NCBI GenBank assembly: GCA_003550275.1
Contig: QXCW01000002.1
Location: 1,178,001-1,242,000 of the forward strand
Reading direction: 5' to 3'
Length of the DNA: 64,000 nucleotides
Origin: Flavobacteriaceae bacterium MAR_2010_72
Lineage (GTDB): Bacteria > Bacteroidota > Bacteroidia > Flavobacteriales > Flavobacteriaceae
The notes under the pieces were generated by a model that saw only the letters and a program-made list of their open reading frames with translations, had not been told where the DNA came from and did not search any database. Made by a program: the position numbers and the translations under genes. Of the stretch, positions 44,149 to 52,776 are shown one piece after another. Within the stretch, counting starts at the first letter, position 1, and each line of letters starts with the position of its first letter.

Positions 44149-44700
44149 ATGAAAAAAGTGATTTTAGGTTTAAGCGCGCTGTGTTTAGTAGCGTTTACGT
44201 CATGTAAGGATGACGCGAAGAGTAAGATAAATTCTGAAAATGTAGCAGCAGCTGCAGAACGCGATGCTAATGCAGGTAACTTGCCTGTAATTACATTTGA
44301 AGAAACAGAGCATGATTTTGGAACCATTGTAGATGGGACGCCAGTTGAAACAGTATTCAAATACACCAACACAGGTAATGCACCTTTAGTTGTAAGTGAT
44401 ATTAAAAGTACTTGTGGATGTACAGTACCTCAAGATTGGAACCGTGATCCGTTAGCACCAGGAGAGTCTGCACAGTTTACAGTGAAGTTTAATGGTAAAG
44501 GCGCAAATCAAGTGACCAAAACGGTAACTTTAACTACCAATACCCAAAACGGTACCGAAACGGTTAAAGTAAAAGCATTTATTCAGGCAGATCCTAACGC
44601 GCCTGCAACAACGACTACTAATAATGGTACGTCAATTATGCAACAACCAGCAACGAAAACAAGTACCCAACCAGGCCACGAAGGTCATAACCACAACTAA
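44149..44700 (+). CDS. DUF1573 lipoprotein with His-rich tail
   Basis: A 183-residue lipoprotein (FTSC, Cys19). The DUF1573 domain (about 50-145) is an immunoglobulin/ASH-like beta sandwich with EHDFGTIVDGTPVE, FKYTNTGNAPLVVSDIKSTCGCTVP and PGESAQFTVKFNGKG. The pair in TCGC is a family hallmark. The Thr/Gln-rich tail ends in HEGHNHN, a possible metal-binding end. 4 bp upstream of yajC, so co-transcribed. Function unknown; the fold suggests an envelope scaffold or binding protein. Confidence 0.9.
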   Translation: MKKVILGLSALCLVAFTSCKDDAKSKINSENVAAAAERDANAGNLPVITFEETEHDFGTIVDGTPVETVFKYTNTGNAPLVVSDIKSTCGCTVPQDWNRDPLAPGESAQFTVKFNGKGANQVTKTVTLTTNTQNGTETVKVKAFIQADPNAPATTTTNNGTSIMQQPATKTSTQPGHEGHNHN

Positions 44701-44704
44701 TTAG

Positions 44705-44989
44705 ATGGGAGAAGGAATAGGTAATTTTTTACCACTTATTGCAATTATCGCCGTTTTTTATTTCTTAATGATTGCACCACAAATGAAGCGTGCAAAACAG
44801 GAGAAAAAGTTTGCTAAAGAACTTCAAAAAGGAGATAAGGTAATTACCAAAAGTGGAATGCATGGGAAAGTTGTAGATCTTAATGATAAGGACGGTAGTT
44901 GTGTTATCGAGACTATGGCTGGTAAAATAAAGTTTGAACGTTCGGCCATCTCAATGGAAATGAGCAAAAAACTAAATGCATCTTCTTAA
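44705..44989 (+). CDS. yajC: preprotein translocase subunit YajC
   Basis: A 94-residue single-pass membrane protein: helix at about 10-27 (PLIAIIAVFYFLMIAPQ), then the conserved QEKKFAKELQKGDKVITKSGMHGKV soluble domain. YajC is part of the SecDF-YajC complex. No secDF is in the window. Terminated by a strong bidirectional hairpin. Confidence 0.94.
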   Translation: MGEGIGNFLPLIAIIAVFYFLMIAPQMKRAKQEKKFAKELQKGDKVITKSGMHGKVVDLNDKDGSCVIETMAGKIKFERSAISMEMSKKLNASS

Positions 44990-45013
44990 GTAAGTAGTAA
45001 AAAATCGAATATA

Positions 45014-45045
45014 AAAGAAGCGCCACAATTATGTGGCGCTTCTTT
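45014..45045. terminator. bidirectional terminator between yajC and the YdeI-like gene
   Basis: A perfect 13-bp stem AAAGAAGCGCCAC / GTGGCGCTTCTTT with a 6-nt loop (AATTAT), flanked by A and T residues. Confidence 0.88.
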
Positions 45046-45047
45046 AT

Positions 45048-45644
45048 TCAGCAGTTTTTATATTTATCGTTCAGTCCTACACCTTTGATGATCATAGGCA
45101 TAATCTTTTCAAGACGCGAGTCTTTGGTCGCTTCGCGTTTAGCAGTCTCAATATATTCACAATATTCACGTTGCTTCCCAGGTGTTAAGAGTTTAAAGGC
45201 ATCAAATAATACAGAGTTACCGTCCAGTTTCTCTTTTAATTCTTTAGGAATCACTACTTTTTTGGGTTTGCGTTCAGGTTTGATTTCCTTTCCTAGTTTT
45301 TGGTTTTCAATGGCTTCCTTTACATAGGCCAAAACTACATTTTTATCAATTTCAGCTTTTGAAGTAAAGCGCATTTGCCGTAGCGCTTTTGTTTTTTCCT
45401 GTGCATTGGTGAGTAACTGTTTCTCATCCTTTAAAAATACCCCATTAAAAAACCAGATTCCAAAGTGATGTTTAAAGGCACCTAGCCCAATCACATTTTT
45501 GCCTTCAAGTTCATAAACGGGTGCACTCCATTTTAAAGTTTCTACTAATTCTGTAGAATTTATGATTGCTCTTAATTGATGTAGTGCATCAGCAAAATGC
45601 GGATGGTTTTCAATATACTCTTCAACTGAAGTTGCTTTTTTCAT
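45048..45644 (-). CDS. YdeI/DUF1801 family protein
   Basis: A 198-residue soluble protein. The N-terminal 115 residues are a DUF1801 domain (ATSVEEYIENHP, ETLKWSAPVYELEGKNVIGL, HFGIWFFNG); the C-terminal 60 residues are the YdeI/OmpD-associated module (IPKELKEKLDGN, LLTPGKQREYCEYIETAKREAT, SRLEKIMPMI). Function unclear; members have been linked to stress responses. Last gene of the pepT-DinB-YdeI series. Confidence 0.88.
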   Translation of the reverse strand: MKKATSVEEYIENHPHFADALHQLRAIINSTELVETLKWSAPVYELEGKNVIGLGAFKHHFGIWFFNGVFLKDEKQLLTNAQEKTKALRQMRFTSKAEIDKNVVLAYVKEAIENQKLGKEIKPERKPKKVVIPKELKEKLDGNSVLFDAFKLLTPGKQREYCEYIETAKREATKDSRLEKIMPMIIKGVGLNDKYKNC

Positions 45645-45671
45645 AGTTCTAATAATTAAATTCCGAATTAT

Positions 45672-46178
45672 TTAATTCCAAGTACCCGCATAACTTAAGG
45701 TGTCGCCACTATGCTGTTCTAGATAATCGTATTTTAAGCCCATGATTTGCTTAATATGTAAATAATCATGTGCTAGCCAATTATTTAGCAGATAATGCGC
45801 CGATAGACGACCCAATTTTGGGTGTTCAAAACTGTTATCCCAATTAACGTCCTTTAAGGATCGAAGCCAGGTTAGGGAACGTTCGCGCTCTTCAATAAAC
45901 TTTGCAAGCATATTGGTGAAATCTTGTTCCATATACTTATGGTCTTTAACCCAAGCAATGGGATCGATAGATGGTGGTAATTCATCTGGCTTACTTAAGG
46001 CCCAATGTATTCTAAATCTAAAATCATCACGTTCTTCATCATATAAATGACAAAGAATTTCTAACAAGCACCAGCTTTCAGGATCTTTTTTCCATAAATA
46101 GATGGCTTCAGGTTGCGTCTTTAAAAGGGCATTATAAACACCCTTATTGATTTGAAGTTGTTCAATTACGGTATTCAT
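45672..46178 (-). CDS. DinB family protein
   Basis: A 168-residue four-helix-bundle protein of the DinB/YfiT family. Putative metal ligands are H44 (ILCHLYDEERD), and two His in the C-terminal HDYLHIKQIMGL. These proteins often bind a divalent metal and some are thiol transferases; the role here is unknown. It ends 1 bp from the pepT stop side and follows pepT in the same direction. Confidence 0.87.
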   Translation of the reverse strand: MNTVIEQLQINKGVYNALLKTQPEAIYLWKKDPESWCLLEILCHLYDEERDDFRFRIHWALSKPDELPPSIDPIAWVKDHKYMEQDFTNMLAKFIEERERSLTWLRSLKDVNWDNSFEHPKLGRLSAHYLLNNWLAHDYLHIKQIMGLKYDYLEQHSGDTLSYAGTWN

Positions 46179-46179
46179 A

Positions 46180-47421
46180 TTAAAATGATTTTGTTGCAGT
46201 TATTTCAGCTATTTTACAAATGACTTGTGTGGCTTTCAAGATGCTTTCAACAGGGACATATTCATATCGTCCATGAAAATTATGACCACCTGCAAATATA
46301 TTTGGACAAGGCAAGCCCATGTAGGAAAGTTGTGACCCATCAGTTCCCCCGCGAATTGGTTTGATGATTGGTTTGATGTGAAGTTGCTTCATGGCCTCTT
46401 CAGCAATGTCAACGATATGCATAACAGGCTCAATTTTTTCCCTCATATTGTAGTACTGGTCCTTGATTTCAATACGAATAACTTCCCGTTCATATTCTGA
46501 ATTAATATCATCAGCCAGTTTTTCAATCGCTTCTTTTCGTGCTTCAAAATGCGTTTTGTCATGATCTCTGATGATATATTTTAGAATAGTTTCATCTACT
46601 TTGCCGTCAATTTGATGTAAATGAAAAAAGCCCTGATAATCTTCGGTATGTTCAGGTGTTTCAAATCGGGGTAAAGCATTGATGAATTCGGTAGCGATAT
46701 ACATGGAGTTGACTAGTTTACCCTTCGCATAGCCAGGATGCACGATCTTGCCTTGAACTTTTACGGTGGCACTTGCGGCATTGAAATTTTCAAACTCCAG
46801 TTCACCCACCTGACTGCCATCCATGGTATAGGCCCAAGCTGCACCAAACTTTTCAACGTCAAATTTATGGGCTCCACGACCAATTTCTTCGTCGGGCGTA
46901 AATCCAACTTTAATCGTACCGTGTTTGATTTCGGGATGTTGGATTAAATATTCCATAGCAGACACAATTTCACAAAGACCAGCTTTGTCATCAGCCCCCA
47001 AAAGGGTGGTGCCGTCTGTTGTGATTAGGGTTTGTCCTTTATATAGTAAAAGGTCTTCAAAATAATCAGGAGATAAAATAACATCAAGTTCCTCGTTCAA
47101 AACAATGTCCTTCCCATTATAGTTTTCAATAATTTGAGGCTTAACGTTTGCTCCCGTAAAATCTGGTGAGGTATCAAAATGTGAAATAAACCCAATAACT
47201 GGAACGTCATGATCGACATTGCTAGGCAGCGTGGCCATGATATAAGCGTTTTCATCAATTGAAACATCCTGCATACCAATAGACTTTAGTTCTTTTACTA
47301 ATGCATTGGCTAAGTCCCATTGCTTTGACGTACTGGGTGTTGTATCTGAATTGGGATCAGATTCGGTGTCTACAGTTACATAACTTATAAACCGGTTGAT
47401 GATATGTTTTTTGTCTAGCAT
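46180..47421 (-). CDS. pepT: peptidase T (tripeptidase)
   Basis: A 413-residue M20B metallopeptidase removing the N-terminal residue of tripeptides. Zinc-site residues: H81 and D83 in [10 protein letters not shown]144 in LGADDKAG, E178-E179 in PDEEIGRGA, plus [10 protein letters not shown] and the last His in [10 protein letters not shown]. Length matches E. coli PepT (408). With pepD it shows active peptide recycling in this strain. Confidence 0.95.
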   Translation of the reverse strand: MLDKKHIINRFISYVTVDTESDPNSDTTPSTSKQWDLANALVKELKSIGMQDVSIDENAYIMATLPSNVDHDVPVIGFISHFDTSPDFTGANVKPQIIENYNGKDIVLNEELDVILSPDYFEDLLLYKGQTLITTDGTTLLGADDKAGLCEIVSAMEYLIQHPEIKHGTIKVGFTPDEEIGRGAHKFDVEKFGAAWAYTMDGSQVGELEFENFNAASATVKVQGKIVHPGYAKGKLVNSMYIATEFINALPRFETPEHTEDYQGFFHLHQIDGKVDETILKYIIRDHDKTHFEARKEAIEKLADDINSEYEREVIRIEIKDQYYNMREKIEPVMHIVDIAEEAMKQLHIKPIIKPIRGGTDGSQLSYMGLPCPNIFAGGHNFHGRYEYVPVESILKATQVICKIAEITATKSF

Positions 47422-47490
47422 GGTGATGGCTTTAATTCAAGGACTATTATAATCCAAAAGTAATACATAAAAATTATTTTGTTTTTTGAA

Positions 47491-47521
47491 TTGGATGATT
47501 TTTTATTTAAAGCTACTTTTG
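47491..47521 (+). promoter_or_regulatory. pyrD promoter
   Basis: TTG at 47491-47493, 20-bp spacer, TACTTTTG at 47514-47521. It ends 15 bp before the ATG at 47537 and rules out the upstream TTG start. Confidence 0.68.
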
Positions 47522-47536
47522 TGTAAACATTTCTGC

Positions 47537-48574
47537 ATGTACAAGTATATTGTTCGACCTATATTCTTCCTTTTTGACCCTGAAACCATCCATCATTTTA
47601 CCTTTTCTTTGGTGCGTTTTATGTGTAAAGTTCCGGGTGTTCCGTTCCTTCTAAAAAAAAGTTATAGGGTTACTAATCCTTCATTGGAAAAGCAATTGTT
47701 TGGCATAACTTTTAAAAATCCTGTTGGCCTGGCAGCCGGCTTTGATAAAGATGCCAAATTATTTAAGGAGTTGAACCATTTTGGGTTTGGGTTTATAGAG
47801 ATTGGAACCCTAACACCAAAACCACAGGATGGGAACCCTAAAAAACGCCTTTTTCGATTAAAAGAAGACGAAGCTATTATTAATAGAATGGGGTTTAATA
47901 ATGGGGGCGTGGAATTGGCTGTTGAACGTTTAAAGCAAAACACAGGCGTTCTAGTTGGTGGTAACATTGGCAAAAATAAAATGACGCCTAATGAAGAAGC
48001 TGTTGAAGACTACAAACTATGTTTTCACGCATTATATAAGTATGTCGATTATTTTGTGGTTAATGTGAGTTCACCGAACACACCTAATTTAAGAGCGCTT
48101 CAGGATAAAGAGCCGCTCACCAAGTTGTTGCAGGTTTTGAAACAAGAGAATGCACAATATGAAAACCCTAAACCAATTCTTTTAAAAATAGCTCCAGATT
48201 TGAGCAATGACCAATTAATGGATATTATTTCAATTGTGGAGGACACAAAAATTGATGGTGTAATCGCAACCAATACCACTATTTCTCGAGAAGATTTAAT
48301 CTCAAACAATAAAACAGAAACAGGAGGGTTGAGTGGGAAACCTTTGACCAATCGTTCTACCGAGGTCATCAGGTTTTTATCCCAGAAAAGTAACAAGGCA
48401 TTCCCTATAATTGGAGTAGGAGGCATTCACTCGGTTAACGATGCGCTTGAGAAGTTAGACGCGGGCGCAGACCTTATACAGCTTTACACAGGATTTATTT
48501 ATGAAGGACCTGCATTGGTCAAGCACATAAACAAGGCACTTATTAAGCGTAATTTGATGCCTAAAGCGAACTAG
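47537..48574 (+). CDS. pyrD: quinone-dependent dihydroorotate dehydrogenase
   Basis: 345 residues from ATG 47537 ([16 protein letters not shown]). This class 2 enzyme oxidises dihydroorotate to orotate at the inner membrane, passing electrons to menaquinone. Motifs: the N-terminal membrane-associating helices, [41 protein letters not shown], and [11 protein letters not shown] with the catalytic Ser. The FMN-phosphate loop is IGVGGIHSV. Length agrees with E. coli PyrD (336). Confidence 0.95.
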   Translation: MYKYIVRPIFFLFDPETIHHFTFSLVRFMCKVPGVPFLLKKSYRVTNPSLEKQLFGITFKNPVGLAAGFDKDAKLFKELNHFGFGFIEIGTLTPKPQDGNPKKRLFRLKEDEAIINRMGFNNGGVELAVERLKQNTGVLVGGNIGKNKMTPNEEAVEDYKLCFHALYKYVDYFVVNVSSPNTPNLRALQDKEPLTKLLQVLKQENAQYENPKPILLKIAPDLSNDQLMDIISIVEDTKIDGVIATNTTISREDLISNNKTETGGLSGKPLTNRSTEVIRFLSQKSNKAFPIIGVGGIHSVNDALEKLDAGADLIQLYTGFIYEGPALVKHINKALIKRNLMPKAN

Positions 48575-48606
48575 GGATTTACTTCAGCAATATTGCAAAA
48601 TAATAG

Positions 48607-48614
48607 TACTTTTG
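48607..48614 (+). promoter_or_regulatory. candidate -7 box for the HMG-CoA lyase gene
   Basis: TACTTTTG, 18 bp before the ATG at 48633. The upstream half is weak (TTC at about 21 bp). Confidence 0.5.
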
Positions 48615-48632
48615 GGAAGATAAACACAATTT

Positions 48633-49496
48633 ATGTCCAACCGCATTAAAATAATTGAATGCCCAAGAGATGCAATGCAAGGCATAAAGGCGTTTATTCC
48701 AACCGAGCGTAAAATACAATACATTCAATCGTTATTAAGAGTTGGGTTTGATACCATAGACTTTGGAAGTTTTGTGTCCCCTCGCGCGATTCCTCAAATG
48801 GTGGATACGGCTGAAGTTTTAGCCGGACTGGATTTATCAAAAACAACAAGCAAGTTATTGGCTATTATTGCCAACACAAGAGGGGCAGAAGAAGCTTCTA
48901 AACATGAGGCTATTGATTATTTGGGATATCCATTTTCGATTTCAGAAAACTTTCAAATGCGAAATACCCACAAAACAATTGCACAGTCTGTTGTGACACT
49001 TGACGAAATCTTGAATATTGCCGCAAAAACGAATAAGGAGGTTGTTGTTTATATCTCCATGGGGTTTGGAAATCCGTACGGTGATCCATGGAATGTCGAT
49101 ATTGTTGGACAATGGACAGAGCGTTTGTCTAAAATGGGTGTGAACATTCTTTCATTAAGTGATACAATAGGCAGTTCAGATCCTGAAAGTATTGACTATT
49201 TGTTTTCTAACCTCATACCAAACTACCCTGAAATTGAGTTCGGAGCCCATCTACATACCACACCTTCTACCTGGTTTGAGAAAATTGATGCAGCGTACAA
49301 AGCAGGATGTAAGCGCTTTGATGGAGCTATCCAAGGATTTGGAGGTTGCCCTATGGCTAAAGATGAACTCACCGGTAATATGCCTACAGAAAAATTGCTT
49401 TCATACTTTACTTCAAAGCAGAATAATAACTTAAATGCTTTAAGTTTTGAGAGTGCCTATAATGAGACCACAAAGATCTTCACCAGTTATCACTAG
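48633..49496 (+). CDS. hydroxymethylglutaryl-CoA lyase
   Basis: A 287-residue TIM-barrel enzyme splitting HMG-CoA into acetyl-CoA and acetoacetate, the last step of leucine breakdown. The N-terminal ECPRDAMQG carries the catalytic Arg-Asp (R12, D13), LSLSDTIGSSDPE and the metal-site HLHTTPSTW follow, and the family loop reads GFGGCPMAKDELTGN with the active-site Cys. It fits with the leucine dehydrogenase-like gene at 41903, though they are not adjacent. Confidence 0.9.
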   Translation: MSNRIKIIECPRDAMQGIKAFIPTERKIQYIQSLLRVGFDTIDFGSFVSPRAIPQMVDTAEVLAGLDLSKTTSKLLAIIANTRGAEEASKHEAIDYLGYPFSISENFQMRNTHKTIAQSVVTLDEILNIAAKTNKEVVVYISMGFGNPYGDPWNVDIVGQWTERLSKMGVNILSLSDTIGSSDPESIDYLFSNLIPNYPEIEFGAHLHTTPSTWFEKIDAAYKAGCKRFDGAIQGFGGCPMAKDELTGNMPTEKLLSYFTSKQNNNLNALSFESAYNETTKIFTSYH

Positions 49497-49667
49497 TTTT
49501 TTTGTAGTCTAAAATATTGTCAATCAGCGCCTTTTGTTTTTGCTTGCAATTTTATTTAAAATTAATCTAAATAAAGTTTGTACAAGTAATATTCTGTTTT
49601 AAATTTGCAACTTCATTTAATATATTATTTATATCAAGTCTAAATAAGAATAACAATCAATCAAATT

Positions 49668-50825
49668 ATGAAAAGAATTTTTTTAGCCGTATCTGTTTTA
49701 ATCACAGCATTTGCAACTGCTCAAACGGTTCCTGATTCCATACCTACTAATCCTCAAAATCAGCAAAACGCCGCACAGCGTATTCTTTCTGGAAATATCA
49801 ATACAGGTGTAACTGTTGGTGGTTATGGTGAGATTACATATAACCAACCCGAGGGTAAAAATGGAGAACTTGATGTTCAACGTCTCGTTTTACTTTTTGG
49901 TTATAAGTTTAATGACAAAGTACAGTTTGTTACAGAGGTTGAGTTTGAACATGTTCAAGAAGTATTTGTTGAACAAGCCTTCTTACAATATAACCTTAGC
50001 GATAATGTAAATTTACGAGGTGGTTTAATGTTGGTGCCAATGGGTATCGTTAACGAATATCATGAACCAACCACATTTAATGGCGTTGAACGACCAAGTA
50101 TAGACGGCAGTATTGTTCCAACTACATGGAGAGAAATAGGTGCTGGAGTTTCTGGACGTTTTAACGAAATTTCTTTAGGCTATCAAGCATATATTTTTAA
50201 TGGCTTTGCTTCAGTAAATGGTACAAAAGTGCTTGGTGGAAGCAATGGTTTGCGCAACGGTCGCCAAAAAGGTATTCAATCAACTATAAATTCGCCTAAT
50301 TTTGCTGCGAAATTAGACTATTATGGTCTACCGGGATTACGTCTTGGTTTGTCTGGTTATTTTGGTCGCACACAAGCAGCTGATGACGTTGACGCTATTG
50401 ATGGTTCAGATGTTGGGATCTCTATGTTAGGCTTTGATGCGCGTTATGCTTATCAGCGGTTTACTGCAAGAGGTCAGTTTATTCATGCTAATTTATCAGA
50501 TACCGAAGCCTATAACACTTTATATAGCACAGATTTGGGAAGTGCTTTACAAGGGTATTATTTAGAAGCCGCTTACAATTTGTTACCAGTGACAAAGCAA
50601 CAACAATTATATGCTTTTACACGATATGAAGATTATGATACTCATGCTTCTGTTGATGGAGTTACTTTGAAAAATGAGAGCTATGACCGTAATGAGTGGA
50701 CCTTTGGTTTGAGTTATAAATTAGCACCGGGTGCCGTTGTAAAGGCTGATTATCAAATTAAAGATAATGCTACCAATGCAGGTGCAATTAACCAATTAAA
50801 TCTTGGTTTAGGTGTTTGGTTCTAA
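49668..50825 (+). CDS. outer-membrane porin (OprO/OprP-like)
   Basis: A 385-residue beta-barrel protein with a signal peptide (to FATAQ, residue 19). After VGGYGEITYNQP come alternating amphipathic strands, including VQRLVLLFGYKFNDKVQFVTE (written as shorter strands), LRGGLMLVPMGIVNEYHEPTTF and the final strand ending in LGLGVWF with a terminal Phe. It looks like the phosphate-selective porin superfamily common in Bacteroidota. It is followed by a hairpin and then the FMN-binding and membrane genes, a conserved-looking cassette. Confidence 0.86.
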   Translation: MKRIFLAVSVLITAFATAQTVPDSIPTNPQNQQNAAQRILSGNINTGVTVGGYGEITYNQPEGKNGELDVQRLVLLFGYKFNDKVQFVTEVEFEHVQEVFVEQAFLQYNLSDNVNLRGGLMLVPMGIVNEYHEPTTFNGVERPSIDGSIVPTTWREIGAGVSGRFNEISLGYQAYIFNGFASVNGTKVLGGSNGLRNGRQKGIQSTINSPNFAAKLDYYGLPGLRLGLSGYFGRTQAADDVDAIDGSDVGISMLGFDARYAYQRFTARGQFIHANLSDTEAYNTLYSTDLGSALQGYYLEAAYNLLPVTKQQQLYAFTRYEDYDTHASVDGVTLKNESYDRNEWTFGLSYKLAPGAVVKADYQIKDNATNAGAINQLNLGLGVWF

Positions 50826-50852
50826 ATGAATTGAGTTAGTTATAGTGGTTTG

Positions 50853-50887
50853 AATAGCTGAAGTGAATTTTTTTCACTTTAGCTATT
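50853..50887 (+). terminator. hairpin between porin and FMN-binding genes
   Basis: A 15-bp stem with one G-T wobble, arms 50853-50867 and 50873-50887, loop TTTTT. There is no T-run after it, so it may be an attenuator or mRNA end-stabiliser rather than a full terminator. Confidence 0.6.
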
Positions 50888-50935
50888 TGGCGTTTATTTA
50901 TGATAAAGAAAAAAATAATTGAATACTTTTGCGTT

Positions 50936-51463
50936 ATGAAATTTAAATCCATTTTTATAATTCTAATTGCATTTATTTGTTTGTCTTTTGGTCTCCCAAA
51001 AGGGATACAGAAAAAGGTGGATAAAGAAATTGAAGAGGTTTTCGAAATTGAAAACTTTCAGTTCAATGCAAAAGCATTCGATTCTAAAATAACCCAAAAC
51101 TTACCATCTACCTTTGGTCCTGATAATTTTTTCGAAATTAAAAACTCCTCCCAACTTTTAGGTTATGCTTATATCTCTAAAGCGCCTAGTAAAACAGATG
51201 AATTTGACTATTTAATAATATTGGATAAACAACTTACTGTTTTAAAGGCAAAAGTACTGGTGTACCGTGAAGATTATGGTGGAGAAATCGGTAGCAAACG
51301 TTGGTTAAAGCAATTTATAGGCAAATCCCAGAATGACGAGCTTAAATATCGAGACAATATTGTTGCTATTTCTGGCGCAACCATTTCGGTGAGATCAATG
51401 ACTACTGCTGTTAATGATCTTTTGAAATCACTAAAAATCCTTCATTCAAAACAATTGTTGTAA
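50936..51463 (+). CDS. exported FMN-binding protein (candidate covalent flavinylation)
   Basis: 175 residues from ATG 50936, preferred over ATG 50900 because it gives a clean signal peptide (KFKSIFIILIAFICLSFG). A TACTTTTG box at 50924-50931 lies so close that the mRNA would be nearly leaderless, so the start is not certain. The FMN-binding domain ends in RDNIVAISGATIS, matching the ApbE flavinylation motif D-x-x-(S/T)-G-A-T; T149 would carry FMN. Related domains occur in RnfG/NqrC and in extracellular electron-transfer proteins. It abuts the next gene without a gap. Confidence 0.85.
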   Translation: MKFKSIFIILIAFICLSFGLPKGIQKKVDKEIEEVFEIENFQFNAKAFDSKITQNLPSTFGPDNFFEIKNSSQLLGYAYISKAPSKTDEFDYLIILDKQLTVLKAKVLVYREDYGGEIGSKRWLKQFIGKSQNDELKYRDNIVAISGATISVRSMTTAVNDLLKSLKILHSKQLL

Positions 51464-51964
51464 ATGAATTTTAACGGGTCGATTTATGCGTTTTCAAAAG
51501 AATTAAAACTATTAATTGGTACATTTATTATTGTATTGAGCATCGGTTTTTTTTCAGGCTTGCTTTTTGTTGAAGAAACTTCTTCTTCTAACCCTGCTGG
51601 AATTGAAGAACAGTATTTAGGCAACGAAACTGATGAGGATGCCGAGGTTATGAAATTCAAAAAAAGTGAACAGGAAATGCTCACTTTAGTGCATAATCAT
51701 ATCCTTTCAATGTCGATTATCTTCTTTTTAGTAGGCATGATTTTAAACACTTGCCAATTCAATAAGAAGCTAAAATTATTTTTAATGATTGAGCCTTTTC
51801 TTTCAGTAGTTCTTACGTTTGGAGGTCTCTTTCTTCTATGGCAAGGTATGCTTTGGATGAAATATATCGTCATGGTTTCGGGGTTTCTTATGACCCTTAC
51901 CTATGGCATTTCCGTTGGCATTATTTTATTTCAGCTTACCAGAAACAAAACCGTTGAGCTTTAA
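51464..51964 (+). CDS. four-helix membrane protein, partner of the FMN-binding protein
   Basis: A 166-residue inner-membrane protein with helices at about 15-36, 73-96, 104-125 and 130-158 and an acidic periplasmic loop (NETDEDAEVMKFKKSEQE). Two histidines, H77 and H79 in LTLVHNHILSMS, lie at the start of helix 2 and could ligate haem or metal. It starts directly after the stop of the FMN-binding gene, so a shared complex is likely. I know no named family. Confidence 0.75.
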   Translation: MNFNGSIYAFSKELKLLIGTFIIVLSIGFFSGLLFVEETSSSNPAGIEEQYLGNETDEDAEVMKFKKSEQEMLTLVHNHILSMSIIFFLVGMILNTCQFNKKLKLFLMIEPFLSVVLTFGGLFLLWQGMLWMKYIVMVSGFLMTLTYGISVGIILFQLTRNKTVEL

Positions 51965-52000
51965 ATTCTCGTATATTTAGCGTTATAGATGCGTTAATGT

Positions 52001-52705
52001 ATGAAAAACTTACTGTTCCTATTTGTTTTACTAATGGCAATCCCCAGTTATGGAAGAGAATGGAATAGCTTAAGAAGTTATCAAAAGGAAACCAATAAGC
52101 CAAATTTATCGCCTTCGGATTGGTTAGCATCTGATAGACGTCAAAATACCTTAACTTGGCAAAAAGCCAATCATTATAATCTTCTAAATAATAAACCTGA
52201 AGAGTATACAACCATTAAGCAACGTCGCGATTTTTATCTATGGTTGCATGACGAATTAGAAAGTAAGGGTCATGAAGTGGTTTGGCCTTATATGGCTTAC
52301 TTTATATCCCATAAATTAAGGTTAGTAAAAAATATACCTTACCGCTGGTTTATATCCAAAGATATAAAGCGATACACCGATATGGGAAGTGAGGAAGTCT
52401 TTATTAGTGCATTCACAAGTCTTCATAAACTCTATAAATCAGAAGACATTTTAGAAGAAAATGAAGCCTATAACTGGGATAAAGCCATGTTGCACAACGA
52501 ACAATTTATTTGGGTCGAACGGGTATATGAGGTCATGGATGATAAAAGCGTAAAACAAATTGGACGTATGGCCAGTGGACATTTATTATATAGTTTTGCA
52601 GTCCCAAATCCTATCAGGTTTCAAGGCGATATTTCAAATCCCCAAGAGCGTTACACTTTTGCGTTAAATACACTTCGAACCTATTGCAAAAAGCAATTGC
52701 ATTAA
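52001..52705 (+). CDS. exported protein of unknown function
   Basis: A 234-residue protein with a signal peptide (LFLFVLLMAIPSYG) and an alpha-rich body with many Trp/Tyr: NLSPSDWLASDRRQNTLTW, RRDFYLWLHDELESKGHEVVW, SHKLRLVKNIPYRWF. The end is LNTLRTYCKKQLH. In flavobacteria similar proteins before guaB carry the label 'insecticidal toxin complex protein'; I see no toxin signature and would not use that name. Confidence 0.75.
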   Translation: MKNLLFLFVLLMAIPSYGREWNSLRSYQKETNKPNLSPSDWLASDRRQNTLTWQKANHYNLLNNKPEEYTTIKQRRDFYLWLHDELESKGHEVVWPYMAYFISHKLRLVKNIPYRWFISKDIKRYTDMGSEEVFISAFTSLHKLYKSEDILEENEAYNWDKAMLHNEQFIWVERVYEVMDDKSVKQIGRMASGHLLYSFAVPNPIRFQGDISNPQERYTFALNTLRTYCKKQLH

Positions 52706-52743
52706 TTTTATGTCTGTATAAATTATAATCTTAATTTTAGTTG

Positions 52744-52751
52744 TACCTTTG
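52744..52751 (+). promoter_or_regulatory. candidate -7 box for guaB
   Basis: TACCTTTG, 25 bp before the ATG at 52777. It overlaps the open frame upstream of that ATG and so supports the shorter start. No -33 partner at the right spacing. Confidence 0.5.
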
Positions 52752-52776
52752 TATGCAATTAATTTCAAATTGCATC

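Noticed and set aside
52001-52705. Insecticidal toxin complex protein
   Set aside because: The label circulates for homologues, but no Tc-toxin feature is visible.
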